Below the pieces are notes generated by a model that made no database searches, was not told where the DNA came from, and saw only the letters and a program-made list of their open reading frames with translations. Source: Hyphomicrobiales bacterium (lineage in GTDB: Bacteria; Pseudomonadota; Alphaproteobacteria; Rhizobiales; Rhizobiaceae). From it: a DNA stretch of 64,000 nt. Position 1 is the first letter of the stretch; every line of letters starts with the position of its first letter. This document shows, one piece after another, positions 46,351-55,924 of the stretch. The DNA is taken from assembly GCA_900471815.1 (NCBI GenBank), contig UICE01000007.1:186001-250000 (forward strand). The letters run 5' to 3'. The position numbers and the translations under genes are program-made.

Positions 46351-47589
46351 ATGTCCGTATCGCTTGACCTGACACATCCTGTTGCCCGGGATAAATCCCG
46401 TGATGCCGTTCGCGCCCCAGCGGCTGAAAAGCCCTCGCTGATCGGCCTGACACGCCCGGAAATTGCGGAGGCACTGATGGCCGTCGGCGTGCCCGAACGG
46501 CAAGTTAAAATGCGCGTAGCCCAAGTTTGGCATTGGCTATATGTGCGCGGCGTTTCTAACTTTGACGATATGCAGAACATTTCGCGCGAGATGCGCGAAT
46601 TGCTGGATAAGAACTTCGATATTGCCCGGCCTGAAATTGTAGAAGAACAGATTTCCAATGATGGCACGCGCAAATGGCTGTTCCGGTTTCCACCGCGTGG
46701 TGCCGGCCGTCCTGTAGAAATCGAGACAGTCTATATTCCCGAAGAAGGGCGAGGTACTCTTTGTATCTCCAGCCAGGTCGGCTGCACACTGACCTGCTCC
46801 TTCTGCCACACAGGCACGCAGAAGCTCGTGCGCAATCTGACCGCCGAAGAAATCCTGTCCCAATTGCTGGTTGCACGCGATCGCCTTGGTGATTTTCCCG
46901 ATCGCAACACACCGGATGGCACCATGGTTCCGGCAGAGGGCCGCAAAGTGTCCAACATCGTCATGATGGGCATGGGTGAACCGCTCTATAATTTCGAGAA
47001 CGTCAAAAAGGCCCTGCTGATTGCAGCGGACGATGCCGGTCTTTCACTTTCACGCCGCCGCATCACCCTTTCAACCTCGGGTGTGGTACCGGAAATTTAT
47101 CGCGCTGGCGAAGAAATCGGCGTGATGCTGGCAATTTCCCTGCATGCGGTGACTGATGATCTGCGTGACATGCTGGTGCCAATCAACAAGAAATATCCTC
47201 TCAAGGAATTGCTTGCCGCGTGCCGCGCCTATCCAAGCCTGTCCAATTCGAAACGCATTACATTTGAATATGTCATGCTCAAGGGCGTCAATGACTCGCT
47301 TGCTGATGCCAAGGAACTGGTAAGAATGCTCAAGGGCATTCCGGCAAAGATCAATCTGATCCCGTTCAACCCGTGGCCAGGCGTCAACTATCAGTGTTCT
47401 GATTGGGAGCAGATCGAGAAATTTGCTGACTATGTAAACGCCGCTGGCTATGCATCGCCTATCCGCACACCGCGCGGCCGCGATATTCTCGCCGCATGCG
47501 GACAGCTAAAATCGGAGTCGGAACGCATGAAGAAAACGGAGCGTCTGGCATTTGAAGCGGCAATGATTGCCGGTCACGGCGAAGACTGA
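46351..47589 (+). CDS. rlmN: Dual-specificity RNA methyltransferase RlmN
   Basis: Radical-SAM enzyme making 2-methyladenosine in 23S rRNA A2503 and tRNA A37, 412 aa. The cluster motif CTLTCSFC (C-x3-C-x2-C) lies after the conserved [19 protein letters not shown] is the SAM-binding GEPL-type motif, and the methyl-carrying cysteine sits in the C-terminal AACGQL. The N-terminal domain carries [14 protein letters not shown]. Confidence 0.96.
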   Translation: MSVSLDLTHPVARDKSRDAVRAPAAEKPSLIGLTRPEIAEALMAVGVPERQVKMRVAQVWHWLYVRGVSNFDDMQNISREMRELLDKNFDIARPEIVEEQISNDGTRKWLFRFPPRGAGRPVEIETVYIPEEGRGTLCISSQVGCTLTCSFCHTGTQKLVRNLTAEEILSQLLVARDRLGDFPDRNTPDGTMVPAEGRKVSNIVMMGMGEPLYNFENVKKALLIAADDAGLSLSRRRITLSTSGVVPEIYRAGEEIGVMLAISLHAVTDDLRDMLVPINKKYPLKELLAACRAYPSLSNSKRITFEYVMLKGVNDSLADAKELVRMLKGIPAKINLIPFNPWPGVNYQCSDWEQIEKFADYVNAAGYASPIRTPRGRDILAACGQLKSESERMKKTERLAFEAAMIAGHGED

Positions 47590-47595
47590 ACCGAC

Positions 47596-48015
47596 GTGTT
47601 GTATCTCATACGCTTTGCGCTGATCACTATCGGGTTTGTCTGCGCCACCTTCGCGGCATCGCTGTTTCTGAACATGCTTCTTATCGGCAGCACAGAATGG
47701 CTGGGAGGCGAAGGTCCGTTTTTGTATTTGACCATACCTGTCTTCGCTTCCGCGATAGGCCATAGCGTGCTCGTTCCGGCGGCGCTGATTATCATCTACG
47801 CTGAACTGACCGCATGGCGTGACTGGCTTTTCTATGCGCTCGGCGGCGCTGCCACAGCAGTTGTCATCATTGTCTGGAAGTGGCGCCCGCAAACCGAGGA
47901 TATCAGCACCTTCGCTGCGATCCTCGCCACGGGCGTTGTGGGCGGCTTTGTCTACTGGATGATTTCCGGACGCAGCGCCGGCATCATCCCGCCGAGCCCC
48001 AATAATCAGATCTGA
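47596..48015 (+). CDS. Small four-helix membrane protein, unknown function
   Basis: 139 aa, strongly hydrophobic with four predicted helices (starting LIRFALITIGFVCATFAASL). The likely start is GTG 47596 (TTG 47599 is an alternative), 6 bases after the rlmN stop, so it is probably cotranscribed. I recognise it only as a conserved hypothetical membrane protein. It converges on the LysE-type gene with one base between stops. Confidence 0.7.
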   Translation: MLYLIRFALITIGFVCATFAASLFLNMLLIGSTEWLGGEGPFLYLTIPVFASAIGHSVLVPAALIIIYAELTAWRDWLFYALGGAATAVVIIVWKWRPQTEDISTFAAILATGVVGGFVYWMISGRSAGIIPPSPNNQI

Positions 48016-48016
48016 A

Positions 48017-48658
48017 TCACTTCGCTTGCGCCAACAAAATCTTGGCAGCAAATGCCGAGAACACCCCGGCAAACAACCAGTCCGTAATGCGTGTCACTGT
48101 CGGATTTTTCCTCAGCAGCATCGAAAATCTATCGGCAGCAAGGATCATTGGCGCGACCACTGGCAATGACAGGGGTATGAAAAGTACGCCAAGGAAAAAC
48201 AATTTACCCGGAGCGTGCGGATCGCCCGCAGAAACGAACTGCGGCAGGAATGTCATGAAAAACAGAATGATCTTTGGGTTGAGAAGATTGATACCCAGGC
48301 CCGTCAGCCAGTTCTGAAACAATGTATGGGCTTGGCCGGTCTTTTTTTCCGGCGAGAACGCCGAACCATAGCGGATTGCCTGATAGGCAAGCCACATCAG
48401 ATAGCCGGCCCCCACAACCTTGAGCGCAAGAAATGCGGACGGCGAAGCAACGATCAGTGCCGAGAGGCCAATTGCCACCATGGTCGTGTGTATGACGATA
48501 CCGGTGCAGGCACCAGCCAGACAGGCAAAACCTGCAGCCTTGCCCTCGGACAATGCGCGTCCGACAAACAATGTCATATCCGGTCCCGGGGTAATCGAGA
48601 GGACAAAAGTGGCAACGATGAATTGCAGTATAATTGGCCAATCAGGAATGAAGGTCAT
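48017..48658 (-). CDS. LysE/RhtB family amino-acid exporter
   Basis: 213-aa six-helix exporter with the family signature ITPGPDMTLFVGRAL near residue 24 and GINLLNPKIILFF. The ATG beginning MTFIPDW is chosen; a longer frame of 32 codons upstream is not signal-like. Likely exports an amino acid or homoserine-lactone-like metabolite; substrate unknown. Confidence 0.9.
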   Translation of the reverse strand: MTFIPDWPIILQFIVATFVLSITPGPDMTLFVGRALSEGKAAGFACLAGACTGIVIHTTMVAIGLSALIVASPSAFLALKVVGAGYLMWLAYQAIRYGSAFSPEKKTGQAHTLFQNWLTGLGINLLNPKIILFFMTFLPQFVSAGDPHAPGKLFFLGVLFIPLSLPVVAPMILAADRFSMLLRKNPTVTRITDWLFAGVFSAFAAKILLAQAK

Positions 48659-48829
48659 CACAGGGCTCCGGAAAAAACTGCCGGAAGCTAACGCGAAAAA
48701 CAGCTTCACGCCATACGTATTTGCGCCTGATCTCGTTTTTGCTGTGCTTGCCAATAGCGGCGCAAATGCTACAAGACCCCAACTGAAATTTCAGGATCGC
48801 GACGGCGATCGACAGACAGGACATATGCA

Positions 48830-50053
48830 ATGAATAAATGGAAAGACGTCAAGAAAGTCGTGCTGGCCTATTCGGGCGGGTTGGATACATCGATCATCCT
48901 GAAATGGCTGCAGACAGAACTTGGCGCTGAAGTCGTCACGTTCACTGCCGATCTTGGACAAGGCGAGGAACTCGAGCCCGCACGCAAGAAGGCCGAAATG
49001 CTCGGCATCAAGGAAATCTACATTGAAGATGTCCGCGAAGAATTCGTTCGCGACTTTGTCTTCCCGATGTTCCGCGCCAATGCGGTCTATGAAGGCGTTT
49101 ACCTGCTCGGCACATCGATAGCGCGCCCGCTCATTTCCAAGCACCTCGTCGAAATCGCTGCCCGTACCGGCGCTGACGCAATTGCGCATGGTGCAACGGG
49201 CAAAGGTAACGACCAGGTTCGTTTCGAGCTTTCCGCCTACGCACTCAATCCTGACATCAAGGTCATTGCGCCTTGGCGCGATTGGACCTTTAAATCCCGC
49301 ACAGATCTTTTGGAATTTGCGCGCGAACACCAGATCCCAATCGCCAAAGACAAACTTGGCGAAGCACCTTTCTCCGTGGACGCCAATCTCCTGCATTCAT
49401 CCTCGGAAGGCAAAGTGTTGGAAGACCCATGGCAGGAAGCACCCGAATATGTGCACCAGCGCACAATCTCTCCGATGGATGCGCCCGATAAGGTCACAGA
49501 AATCGAGATCGCTTTCGAGAAGGGCGATGCAATCGCAATTGATGGCAAGCCTCTTTCACCCGCGACACTGCTGAAGACGCTTAATGATCTTGGCCGAGAC
49601 AATGGCATCGGACGCCTTGATCTGGTTGAGAACCGTTTCGTTGGCATGAAATCGCGTGGCGTTTACGAAACACCAGGTGGCACCATCCTGCTTGCCGCGC
49701 ATCGGGCGATGGAATCGATCACACTTGATCGCGGCGCAGCTCATCTCAAGGATGAGTTCATGCCGCGCTATGCCGAACTGATCTATAATGGCTTCTGGTA
49801 TTCGCCAGAGCGTGAAATGCTGCAAGCCATGATCGACAAGAGCCAGGAAGACGTGGAAGGCACTGTTCGCCTGAAACTCTATAAGGGCAATGTCATGGTT
49901 TCAGGCCGTAAGTCGAAAAAATCGCTTTATTCCGACGCACTCGTAACATTTGAAGATGATCGTGGCGCATATGATCAGAAGGATGCGGCAGGCTTTATCC
50001 GCCTGAATGCCTTGCGGTTACGCACCTTGGCTGCCCGCAAACGGAACAGCTAA
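48830..50053 (+). CDS. argG: Argininosuccinate synthase
   Basis: ATP-dependent ligation of citrulline and aspartate, 407 aa. The N-type ATP pyrophosphatase P-loop is AYSGGLDTS (residues 13-21), with the citrulline/aspartate-binding [15 protein letters not shown]. It stands alone with its own terminator, as in many alphaproteobacteria. Confidence 0.98.
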   Translation: MNKWKDVKKVVLAYSGGLDTSIILKWLQTELGAEVVTFTADLGQGEELEPARKKAEMLGIKEIYIEDVREEFVRDFVFPMFRANAVYEGVYLLGTSIARPLISKHLVEIAARTGADAIAHGATGKGNDQVRFELSAYALNPDIKVIAPWRDWTFKSRTDLLEFAREHQIPIAKDKLGEAPFSVDANLLHSSSEGKVLEDPWQEAPEYVHQRTISPMDAPDKVTEIEIAFEKGDAIAIDGKPLSPATLLKTLNDLGRDNGIGRLDLVENRFVGMKSRGVYETPGGTILLAAHRAMESITLDRGAAHLKDEFMPRYAELIYNGFWYSPEREMLQAMIDKSQEDVEGTVRLKLYKGNVMVSGRKSKKSLYSDALVTFEDDRGAYDQKDAAGFIRLNALRLRTLAARKRNS

Positions 50054-50061
50054 AGACAATA

Positions 50062-50086
50062 AACGGCGGGCTGGTCCCGCCGTTTT
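50062..50086 (+). terminator. Intrinsic terminator after argG
   Basis: A perfect 9-bp stem (AACGGCGGG / CCCGCCGTT) with a 5-base loop ending in TTTT, nine bases after the argG stop. Confidence 0.88.
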
Positions 50087-50158
50087 CATTTTCGCCGCTT
50101 GTGACCCTTGCATCGGTATCTTAGATATTAACGACCCAATTCATACGATGGAGTTCCC

Positions 50159-52207
50159 ATGTCGTCTGCCAAACCGGCCATCAACACTGCATTGACGAAC
50201 TGGACAGGGCCTCTTGGTCTGCCGGACTTTACAGCTTTTAGCGATCAGGATTTTCCCGCGGCATTTGATATGGCCCTAGCGGATGATCTTGCCGACATTG
50301 ATGCGATTATCGGCCATCCTGAAGCGCCCACCATCGAAAATACCCTCAAAGCGCTGCAGCTTTCCGGCGAGTCGCTGGATCGGGTGTCTTCCATTTTCTG
50401 GACGCTGGCCGGGGCAAATACCAACGACGCGATACAGGCATTAGAACGGTCCATTGCGCCAAAACTGTCGCGCCATTCATCGTCCATCATGATGAATCCG
50501 CACCTGTTTGCCCGCATAGACTCACTTTACGAACAGCGTGATCTTCTCGGCCTTGATGCCGAAACAGACCGCGTTCTGGAAAAGATCTGGAAAAGCTTTG
50601 TGCGCAGCGGCGCGCGACTGGATGAAAAGGGCAAGGCACGTCTTGCAGATATCAATGAGACGCTCGCCAGTCTCGGTGCGCAGTTTGATCAAAATGTTCT
50701 CAAGGATGAGTCGGACTGGGCTTTGTTCATCACAGACGAGGCAGATCTTGCAGGATTGCCGAATTTTGTGCGCGATGCGATGCAAGGAGCTGCCGAGGAG
50801 CGTAATCGCACAGGCACCTGGGCCGTTACATTGTCGCGTGAAATCATCGAACCCTTTCTCTCATTTGCCGAGAACCGGGATTTGCGGGAAAAAGCCTTCC
50901 AGGCTTGGGCGGCACGGGGCGAAAATGGCGGCGATACGGACAATGTTGCCATCGTTGCCCAGACGGTAGCTCTCAGATCTGAAAAGGCAAAGCTACTCGG
51001 GTATAAAAGCTTTGCCGCGTACAAGCTCGACAACACCATGGCAAAAACGCCAAAGGCAGTTATGGATCTGCTGGAGCCCGTTTGGCAAAAGGCAAAGATA
51101 CGTGCCAGCGAAGAAGAAAGTGATCTACAACAATTGATCTCCAATGAGGGCCGTAACCACAAGGTAGCGCCCTGGGACTGGCGGTTTTACACGGAAAAGC
51201 TGCGCAGCGAACGCTTTGCGTTCGATGAAGCCGAGTTGAAGCCATATTTGCAGCTCGAGAAAATCATTGAAGCCTGTTTCGACGTGGCAACGCGTCTGTT
51301 CGGTATTACGTTCAAGGAAAAAACCGGCATAGCTGCCTGGCATCCGGATGTGCGGGTCTGGGAAGTCTTCAATCCGGATGGAACAGAATGCGGGGTATTT
51401 CTTGGCGATTACTTCAACCGCCAGTCAAAGCATTCCGGCGCATGGATGAGTGCATTGCAGTCACAACACAAACTTGGCAGCGTGCAAAAGCCGATCATCT
51501 ATAATGTGATGAACTTCGCCAAGCCGCCAAAAGGGGAGCCGGCCCTGCTTTCGCTTGATGGCGCACGTACCCTATTCCACGAATTTGGCCATGCTTTGCA
51601 CGGGTTGCTGTCAGACGTTACCTGGCCTGTAGTTTCAGGCACATCAGTGTCACGGGACTTTGTGGAGCTGCCCTCCCAGCTTTATGAGCACTGGCTGACT
51701 GTGCCAGCAATCCTTGAAAAATACGCAATCCATTACCGTACTGGCGAGCCTATGCCGAAAGCTCTGCTCGACAAGGTATTGGCCGCGGATACTTTTAATG
51801 CTGGTTTCAAAACGGTCGAATTCACGTCGTCTGCCTTGATTGATATGGCATTCCATGCCGATGGCACCCCTCCGGAGGACCCCATACAGTTTGAAGCGGC
51901 AACGCTTCGGCAGTTGGACATGCCAGAGGCGATTATCATGCGCCACCGGACACCGCATTTTAAGCACGTGTTCTCCGGCGATGGGTATTCCGCAGGATAT
52001 TACTCATATTTGTGGTCAGAAGTATTGGATGCCGATGCATTCAAGGCTTTTGAGGAAACCGGCGATACATTCAACGGTGCCCTCGCCGCGAAGCTGAAAA
52101 AATACATCTATTCAGCTGGTGGCAGCAAAGATCCCGAAGAGCTTTACAAGGCTTTCCGGGGCAAGATGCCCACGCCCGATGCGATGATCGAAAAGCGTGG
52201 GCTTTAA
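50159..52207 (+). CDS. M3 family oligopeptidase (PrlC/Dcp type)
   Basis: 682-aa zinc metallopeptidase. HEFGHALH (HExxH) lies at about residue 475, with the third ligand Glu in the RDFVELPSQLYEHW segment about 25 residues later, typical of M3. It lacks a signal peptide, so it is cytosolic and probably degrades oligopeptides. Dcp or PrlC cannot be separated by eye. Confidence 0.92.
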   Translation: MSSAKPAINTALTNWTGPLGLPDFTAFSDQDFPAAFDMALADDLADIDAIIGHPEAPTIENTLKALQLSGESLDRVSSIFWTLAGANTNDAIQALERSIAPKLSRHSSSIMMNPHLFARIDSLYEQRDLLGLDAETDRVLEKIWKSFVRSGARLDEKGKARLADINETLASLGAQFDQNVLKDESDWALFITDEADLAGLPNFVRDAMQGAAEERNRTGTWAVTLSREIIEPFLSFAENRDLREKAFQAWAARGENGGDTDNVAIVAQTVALRSEKAKLLGYKSFAAYKLDNTMAKTPKAVMDLLEPVWQKAKIRASEEESDLQQLISNEGRNHKVAPWDWRFYTEKLRSERFAFDEAELKPYLQLEKIIEACFDVATRLFGITFKEKTGIAAWHPDVRVWEVFNPDGTECGVFLGDYFNRQSKHSGAWMSALQSQHKLGSVQKPIIYNVMNFAKPPKGEPALLSLDGARTLFHEFGHALHGLLSDVTWPVVSGTSVSRDFVELPSQLYEHWLTVPAILEKYAIHYRTGEPMPKALLDKVLAADTFNAGFKTVEFTSSALIDMAFHADGTPPEDPIQFEAATLRQLDMPEAIIMRHRTPHFKHVFSGDGYSAGYYSYLWSEVLDADAFKAFEETGDTFNGALAAKLKKYIYSAGGSKDPEELYKAFRGKMPTPDAMIEKRGL

Positions 52208-52217
52208 GCGGTTGTAA

Positions 52218-53195
52218 TCAGGACTTGGCAAAAGCCAGAAGATCCGCGTTCAGCTTGTCCTTGTGCGTCGTAGCCAAACCATGCGGCGCACCGGCATAGA
52301 CGTTCAAAGTGCCGTTCTTTACAAGCTTCACGGCTTTGCGGGCCGTGTCATCAATGGGCACGATCTGGTCATCATCGCCGTGGATAAACAATGTCGGCAC
52401 ATCAATCTTCTTCAGATCTTCTGTGAAATCCGTTTCTGAAAACGCCTTGATGCAGAAATACGAGGCTGGCATTCCGGCCATCATACCCTGCAGCCAGAAA
52501 GCGTTTCTAATGCCTTCAGACTCTTTGGCGCCAGTCCGATTGTAGCCATAAAAGGGCAGCGACAGATCCTTGAAGAACTGTGAGCGATCGGCAATCACGC
52601 CATCACGAATGCCGTTGAAAACATCGATAGGCAGACCCTCAGGATTTGCAGCGGTTTTCAGCATCAGAGGTGGCACTGCCCCCACAAGAACGGCCTTGGC
52701 GACACGCTTCGTACCGTGACGGCCGATATAGCGGGCGACTTCGCCGCCACCAGTTGAATGCCCAACCATGATCGCGTCTTTCAAGTCGAGCTTCTCGAAT
52801 AGTTCGGCCAGATCATCGGCATAGGTGTCCATGTCATTGCCATTCCAAGGTTGGCTGGAACGGCCATGGCCCCGGCGGTCATGAGCAATCACACGGTAGC
52901 CATTGGACGCAAGAAAGAACATCTGATCTTCCCAGGCATCCGAAGTGAGCGGCCAGCCATGGCTGAAAACTACCGGCTGCCCTGTTCCCCAATCCTTGTA
53001 GTAAATCTCTGTGCCGTCCTTCGTGGTGATCGTGGTCATTGTCCTTTGTCCCTTTACTGGCTGATTGGATTTAAGTTGCTTGGATTTATCGGTGGCCATC
53101 GCGGGAATGGAAGGGAGGCTGATAGCAGCCGCCACTCCAATACCCGCCGTCAAAACAGAACGGCGCGAGGTCAATTTCTTCAGGCTGTTGATCAT
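52218..53195 (-). CDS. Alpha/beta hydrolase, non-heme chloroperoxidase/arylesterase-like, with a Tat-like leader and an internal start
   Basis: The catalytic domain (273 aa from the internal ATG at 53039) has the oxyanion HGW, nucleophile Ser in GHSTGGG, acid Asp in HGDDDQIVP and His in GAPHGL. Family members usually begin [18 protein letters not shown], exactly at the internal ATG, which has AAAGGGACAAAGGAC just upstream. The frame also extends 52 codons to an ATG at 53195 that encodes a Tat-like signal (TSRRSVL, hydrophobic stretch, AMA cleavage), but that ATG has no obvious Shine-Dalgarno. Exported, cytosolic, or both forms are possible. It lies just downstream of ohr on the same strand. 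Confidence 0.85.
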   Translation of the reverse strand: MINSLKKLTSRRSVLTAGIGVAAAISLPSIPAMATDKSKQLKSNQPVKGQRTMTTITTKDGTEIYYKDWGTGQPVVFSHGWPLTSDAWEDQMFFLASNGYRVIAHDRRGHGRSSQPWNGNDMDTYADDLAELFEKLDLKDAIMVGHSTGGGEVARYIGRHGTKRVAKAVLVGAVPPLMLKTAANPEGLPIDVFNGIRDGVIADRSQFFKDLSLPFYGYNRTGAKESEGIRNAFWLQGMMAGMPASYFCIKAFSETDFTEDLKKIDVPTLFIHGDDDQIVPIDDTARKAVKLVKNGTLNVYAGAPHGLATTHKDKLNADLLAFAKS

Positions 53196-53216
53196 GACGC
53201 TGGAGCAAATTTTGCG

Positions 53217-53639
53217 TCAGTTAATCGAAATGCGTACGTCGAGATTGCTGCGCGTTGCTTCCGAATAAGGGCAAACAATATGTGCTGCATCCACAAGCTC
53301 GCGTGCCTGCCCAGCCTCGATACCGGGTAATGTGACAGCCAGAGCAACGTCCAGCCCGAAACCCTTGCCATCTTCGCGAGGACCGATGCCGACGGTTGCT
53401 GTTACGGCGGTCTCTTCCGAAAGCTTGATCTTCTTCTGGGAAGCAACGAATTTCAACGCGCCAAGAAAACAAGCCGAATACCCTGCTCCAAACAGTTGCT
53501 CAGGATTGGTGCCCTGCGCACCATTACCGCCCAGTTCCTTGGGGGTTGAGAGCGTTACTTCCAAACGGCCATCTTCGCTCTTCGCGCTGCCGTCGCGTCC
53601 ACCTGTTGCCGTCGCCTTGGTTGTATAAAGAATGCTCAT
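53217..53639 (-). CDS. ohr: Organic hydroperoxide resistance protein (Ohr)
   Basis: 140-aa thiol peroxidase of the Ohr/OsmC fold. The two catalytic cysteines are in FGAGYSACF (about residue 57) and IVCPYSEATR (about 122); the Arg and Glu of the family are present. It reduces organic hydroperoxides using lipoyl proteins. It is divergent from ohrR, with the operator between them, and may be cotranscribed with the downstream hydrolase (21-bp gap). Confidence 0.95.
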   Translation of the reverse strand: MSILYTTKATATGGRDGSAKSEDGRLEVTLSTPKELGGNGAQGTNPEQLFGAGYSACFLGALKFVASQKKIKLSEETAVTATVGIGPREDGKGFGLDVALAVTLPGIEAGQARELVDAAHIVCPYSEATRSNLDVRISIN

Positions 53640-53680
53640 CTGGTTTTCCTCTCGAAGTTGATTTTCTCAATGCCTATTAA

Positions 53681-53707
53681 ATTGCACACAATTGAATTGT
53701 GTGCAAT
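53681..53707. promoter_or_regulatory. OhrR operator (perfect 27-bp palindrome)
   Basis: ATTGCACACAATT and AATTGTGTGCAAT flank a single central G, a perfect palindrome whose core matches the known OhrR-site pattern (AATT-x-AATT). It lies 42 bp upstream of ohr and 88 bp upstream of ohrR, so one site can control both. Confidence 0.88.
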
Positions 53708-53739
53708 ATTTATTTTATAGATGATGAAAAATTAAATGA

Positions 53740-53757
53740 TGCACAATTGAATACGCA
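53740..53757. promoter_or_regulatory. Second, degenerate OhrR-like site
   Basis: TGCACAATTGAATACGCA keeps one half-site and the central AATTGAAT of the main operator but has mismatches in the other arm. It is closer to ohrR (38 bp before its ATG), so it may tune autoregulation. Confidence 0.5.
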
Positions 53758-53794
53758 TGGCTATTATAGTCCAGGCCTTTGGGAAGGAAGACAA

Positions 53795-54259
53795 ATGAAC
53801 GCTGGAACGCAAAAACCGGAATCGCAGTTGAAGCTGGAGAATTTCCTTTGCTTCGCCATTTATTCCACCGCCAACGCCGTGACACGTGCCTATCAGCCTC
53901 GGCTGTCGGCGTTAAAGCTGACTTATCCGCAATATCTTGTGATGGTGGTATTGTGGGAAGAAGAGAACCAGACTGTCAGGGCAATCGGAGACAAGCTCAG
54001 TCTGGATTCCGGCACATTGACGCCGCTCTTGAAACGCTTGGAAACAGCCGGTCTGATATCACGCCAACGTGACAAGACCGACGAGCGTCAAGTGCTGATA
54101 AATTTGACAGAAGAGGGTCGCGCCTTGCGGGCCCGCGCGGAGTCAGTGCCCCTTGCCATGGGACAGGCATTTGGCTGCACGATGGACGAAGCACGTGGCA
54201 TGCGGGCTGAACTCATCAGCTTGCGCGACAATCTCGTGGCAAGTATCGACAACGCATAA
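53795..54259 (+). CDS. ohrR: OhrR, MarR-family organic peroxide sensor
   Basis: 154-aa winged-helix repressor. The reactive cysteine lies in NFLCFAIYS near residue 20, as in OhrR, with a wing DERQVLINLT and recognition region LDSGTLTPLLKRLE. GGAAGGAAG precedes the ATG. It is divergent from ohr and should sense organic hydroperoxides by cysteine oxidation. Confidence 0.94.
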   Translation: MNAGTQKPESQLKLENFLCFAIYSTANAVTRAYQPRLSALKLTYPQYLVMVVLWEEENQTVRAIGDKLSLDSGTLTPLLKRLETAGLISRQRDKTDERQVLINLTEEGRALRARAESVPLAMGQAFGCTMDEARGMRAELISLRDNLVASIDNA

Positions 54260-54263
54260 AAAA

Positions 54264-54284
54264 GGCGCTGTCACCAGCGCCCTT
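54264..54284. terminator. Bidirectional stem-loop between ohrR and asd
   Basis: Stem GGCGCTG / CAGCGCC with loop TCAC, flanked by an A-run on the left and a short CTTT on the right. It lies between two convergent genes; the A-run gives a good U-tail for asd transcripts. Confidence 0.8.
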
Positions 54285-54308
54285 TCAGGTTTTTCATCCG
54301 CCTTTAGA

Positions 54309-55343
54309 TTATGCGGCAATCTTTTTGGGCTGGATAAGCCCACGTGCAACCAGGAGTTCTGCGATCTGAACGGTGTTCAGGGCCGCGCCTTTGCGAAGAT
54401 TGTCAGAAACGATCCAGAGCGACAGGCCGTTTTCGACCGTTATGTCTTCGCGGATACGCGAAATATAGGTGGCATCTTCACCGGCCGCTTCATAAGGTGT
54501 GATGTAACCGCCGTCTTCATGACGATCGATGACAAGGCAGCCAGGCGCATCGCTCAGAATGTCCCGCGCTTCTTCCGCGCTCATTGGGCTTTCAAACTCA
54601 ATGTTCACTGCTTCGGAATGGCCGATGAAAACAGGCACCCGCACGCAGGTTGCTGTGAGCTTGATCTTTGGATCAAGCATCTTCTTGGTTTCAGCAACCA
54701 TCTTCCATTCTTCCTTCGTGTATCCATCTTCCATGAATACATCGATATGTGGAATAACGTTGAAGGCAATTCGCTTGGTAAACTTCTTGGCTTCCACCGG
54801 ATCTGCAACGAAAACTGCGCGTGACTGCTGGAAAAGTTCATCCATGCCATCCTTGCCTGCCCCAGATACGGACTGGTAGGTGGAAATCACGAGGCGCTTG
54901 ATGCGCGCCTTGTCATGCAACGGCTTCAAGGCAACGACAAGTTGCGCCGTGGAGCAATTGGGATTGGCAATGATGTTCTTCTTGCTAAAACCGACAATCG
55001 CATCAGGATTTACTTCAGGCACAATCAAAGGCACGTTGGAATCATAGCGCCAAGCGGATGAATTATCGATAACGACACATCCCTGTGCGCCAATCTTCGG
55101 CGACCATTCCTTCGAAATATTACCACCTGCAGACATCAGGCAGATATCGGTATCGGAAAAGTCATAGGTATCGAGCGCTTTAACCTTCAGCGTCCTGTCC
55201 CCGTAGGAAACTTCAGTCCCCTGCGACCGGCGTGAAGCCAGAGCAACAACTTCGCTTACGGGAAAGCCGCGCTCTTCCAGTATTGTCAACATTTCGCGGC
55301 CCACATTGCCTGTGGCACCAACAATCGCAACCTTGAAACTCAT
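54309..55343 (-). CDS. asd: Aspartate-semialdehyde dehydrogenase
   Basis: Reduces aspartyl-phosphate to the semialdehyde for lysine, threonine, methionine and diaminopimelate, 344 aa. NADP motif GATGNVGRE (residues 9-17), catalytic Cys in NPNCSTAQL (about residue 132), and His in the GHSEAVN segment. A GC-rich hairpin lies 59-80 bp upstream. Confidence 0.97.
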   Translation of the reverse strand: MSFKVAIVGATGNVGREMLTILEERGFPVSEVVALASRRSQGTEVSYGDRTLKVKALDTYDFSDTDICLMSAGGNISKEWSPKIGAQGCVVIDNSSAWRYDSNVPLIVPEVNPDAIVGFSKKNIIANPNCSTAQLVVALKPLHDKARIKRLVISTYQSVSGAGKDGMDELFQQSRAVFVADPVEAKKFTKRIAFNVIPHIDVFMEDGYTKEEWKMVAETKKMLDPKIKLTATCVRVPVFIGHSEAVNIEFESPMSAEEARDILSDAPGCLVIDRHEDGGYITPYEAAGEDATYISRIREDITVENGLSLWIVSDNLRKGAALNTVQIAELLVARGLIQPKKIAA

Positions 55344-55924
55344 TATGTATTCTCCTGTCCCTCTCCGCTGCTTCGAACCCGCTGGCCACCGCGGGTCTTA
55401 TCCCCCGAGCCGGGCTCGGGAGGGGGCGAGCAGGCCAAGGGAAATCAGACCGTTTTAGTGGTCGTTTTCGAGAGTTTTTTGGCCGAAATTTTGGTCTGGA
55501 AAGCAGGCACACCGACACATCCGGCGATAATGCCGGAACTGTTCAGCAAAAATAGCGACGTTGATTCGCTGCGCACCAAAGGCTCTCCTGTTCCGCCTGT
55601 GCTTGTACGCGGTTTCCAAAAAGAGTCAATTACATCTTTAAAGGGCAAGAATATGTCGTGTTACGCACAATTTTAGACATTTGGTATAAGTTACGGGCTT
55701 TGCTTTCTTCAATATTTAGTCAACAATTGAATAGTGCATTGGGTTGTATGACCTTGGGGGGAAAGAAATTCACAAGGACATTGGCTGGCGCGCGATGTGC
55801 ATTAGCAACAAGCTAAGCAAAAATGACGCGCGAAATTATCGATAGTGGGGACATGACAAAAGGTTTGGGCTGAGCATGTCTCTTTGACTTTGGGCTTAAT
55901 TGCTATTTACTGGGAGGAATAGAA
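55344..55924. other. Intergenic region between asd and the MHS transporter
   Basis: 581 bp separating two divergent genes. Near asd it holds a GC-rich hairpin (CCCGAGC/GCTCGGG plus flanking pairs, 55402-55423) in the probable asd leader. The rest becomes AT-rich towards the transporter, whose ATG is preceded by GGGAGGA. Two overlapping open frames on opposite strands (about 55445-55676) show no recognisable motif and are not called. Confidence 0.4.

Noticed and set aside
55445-55676. Overlapping small open frames on both strands between asd and the MHS transporter
   Set aside because: Neither has a recognisable motif or ribosome binding site, and both fall in a promoter-rich gap.
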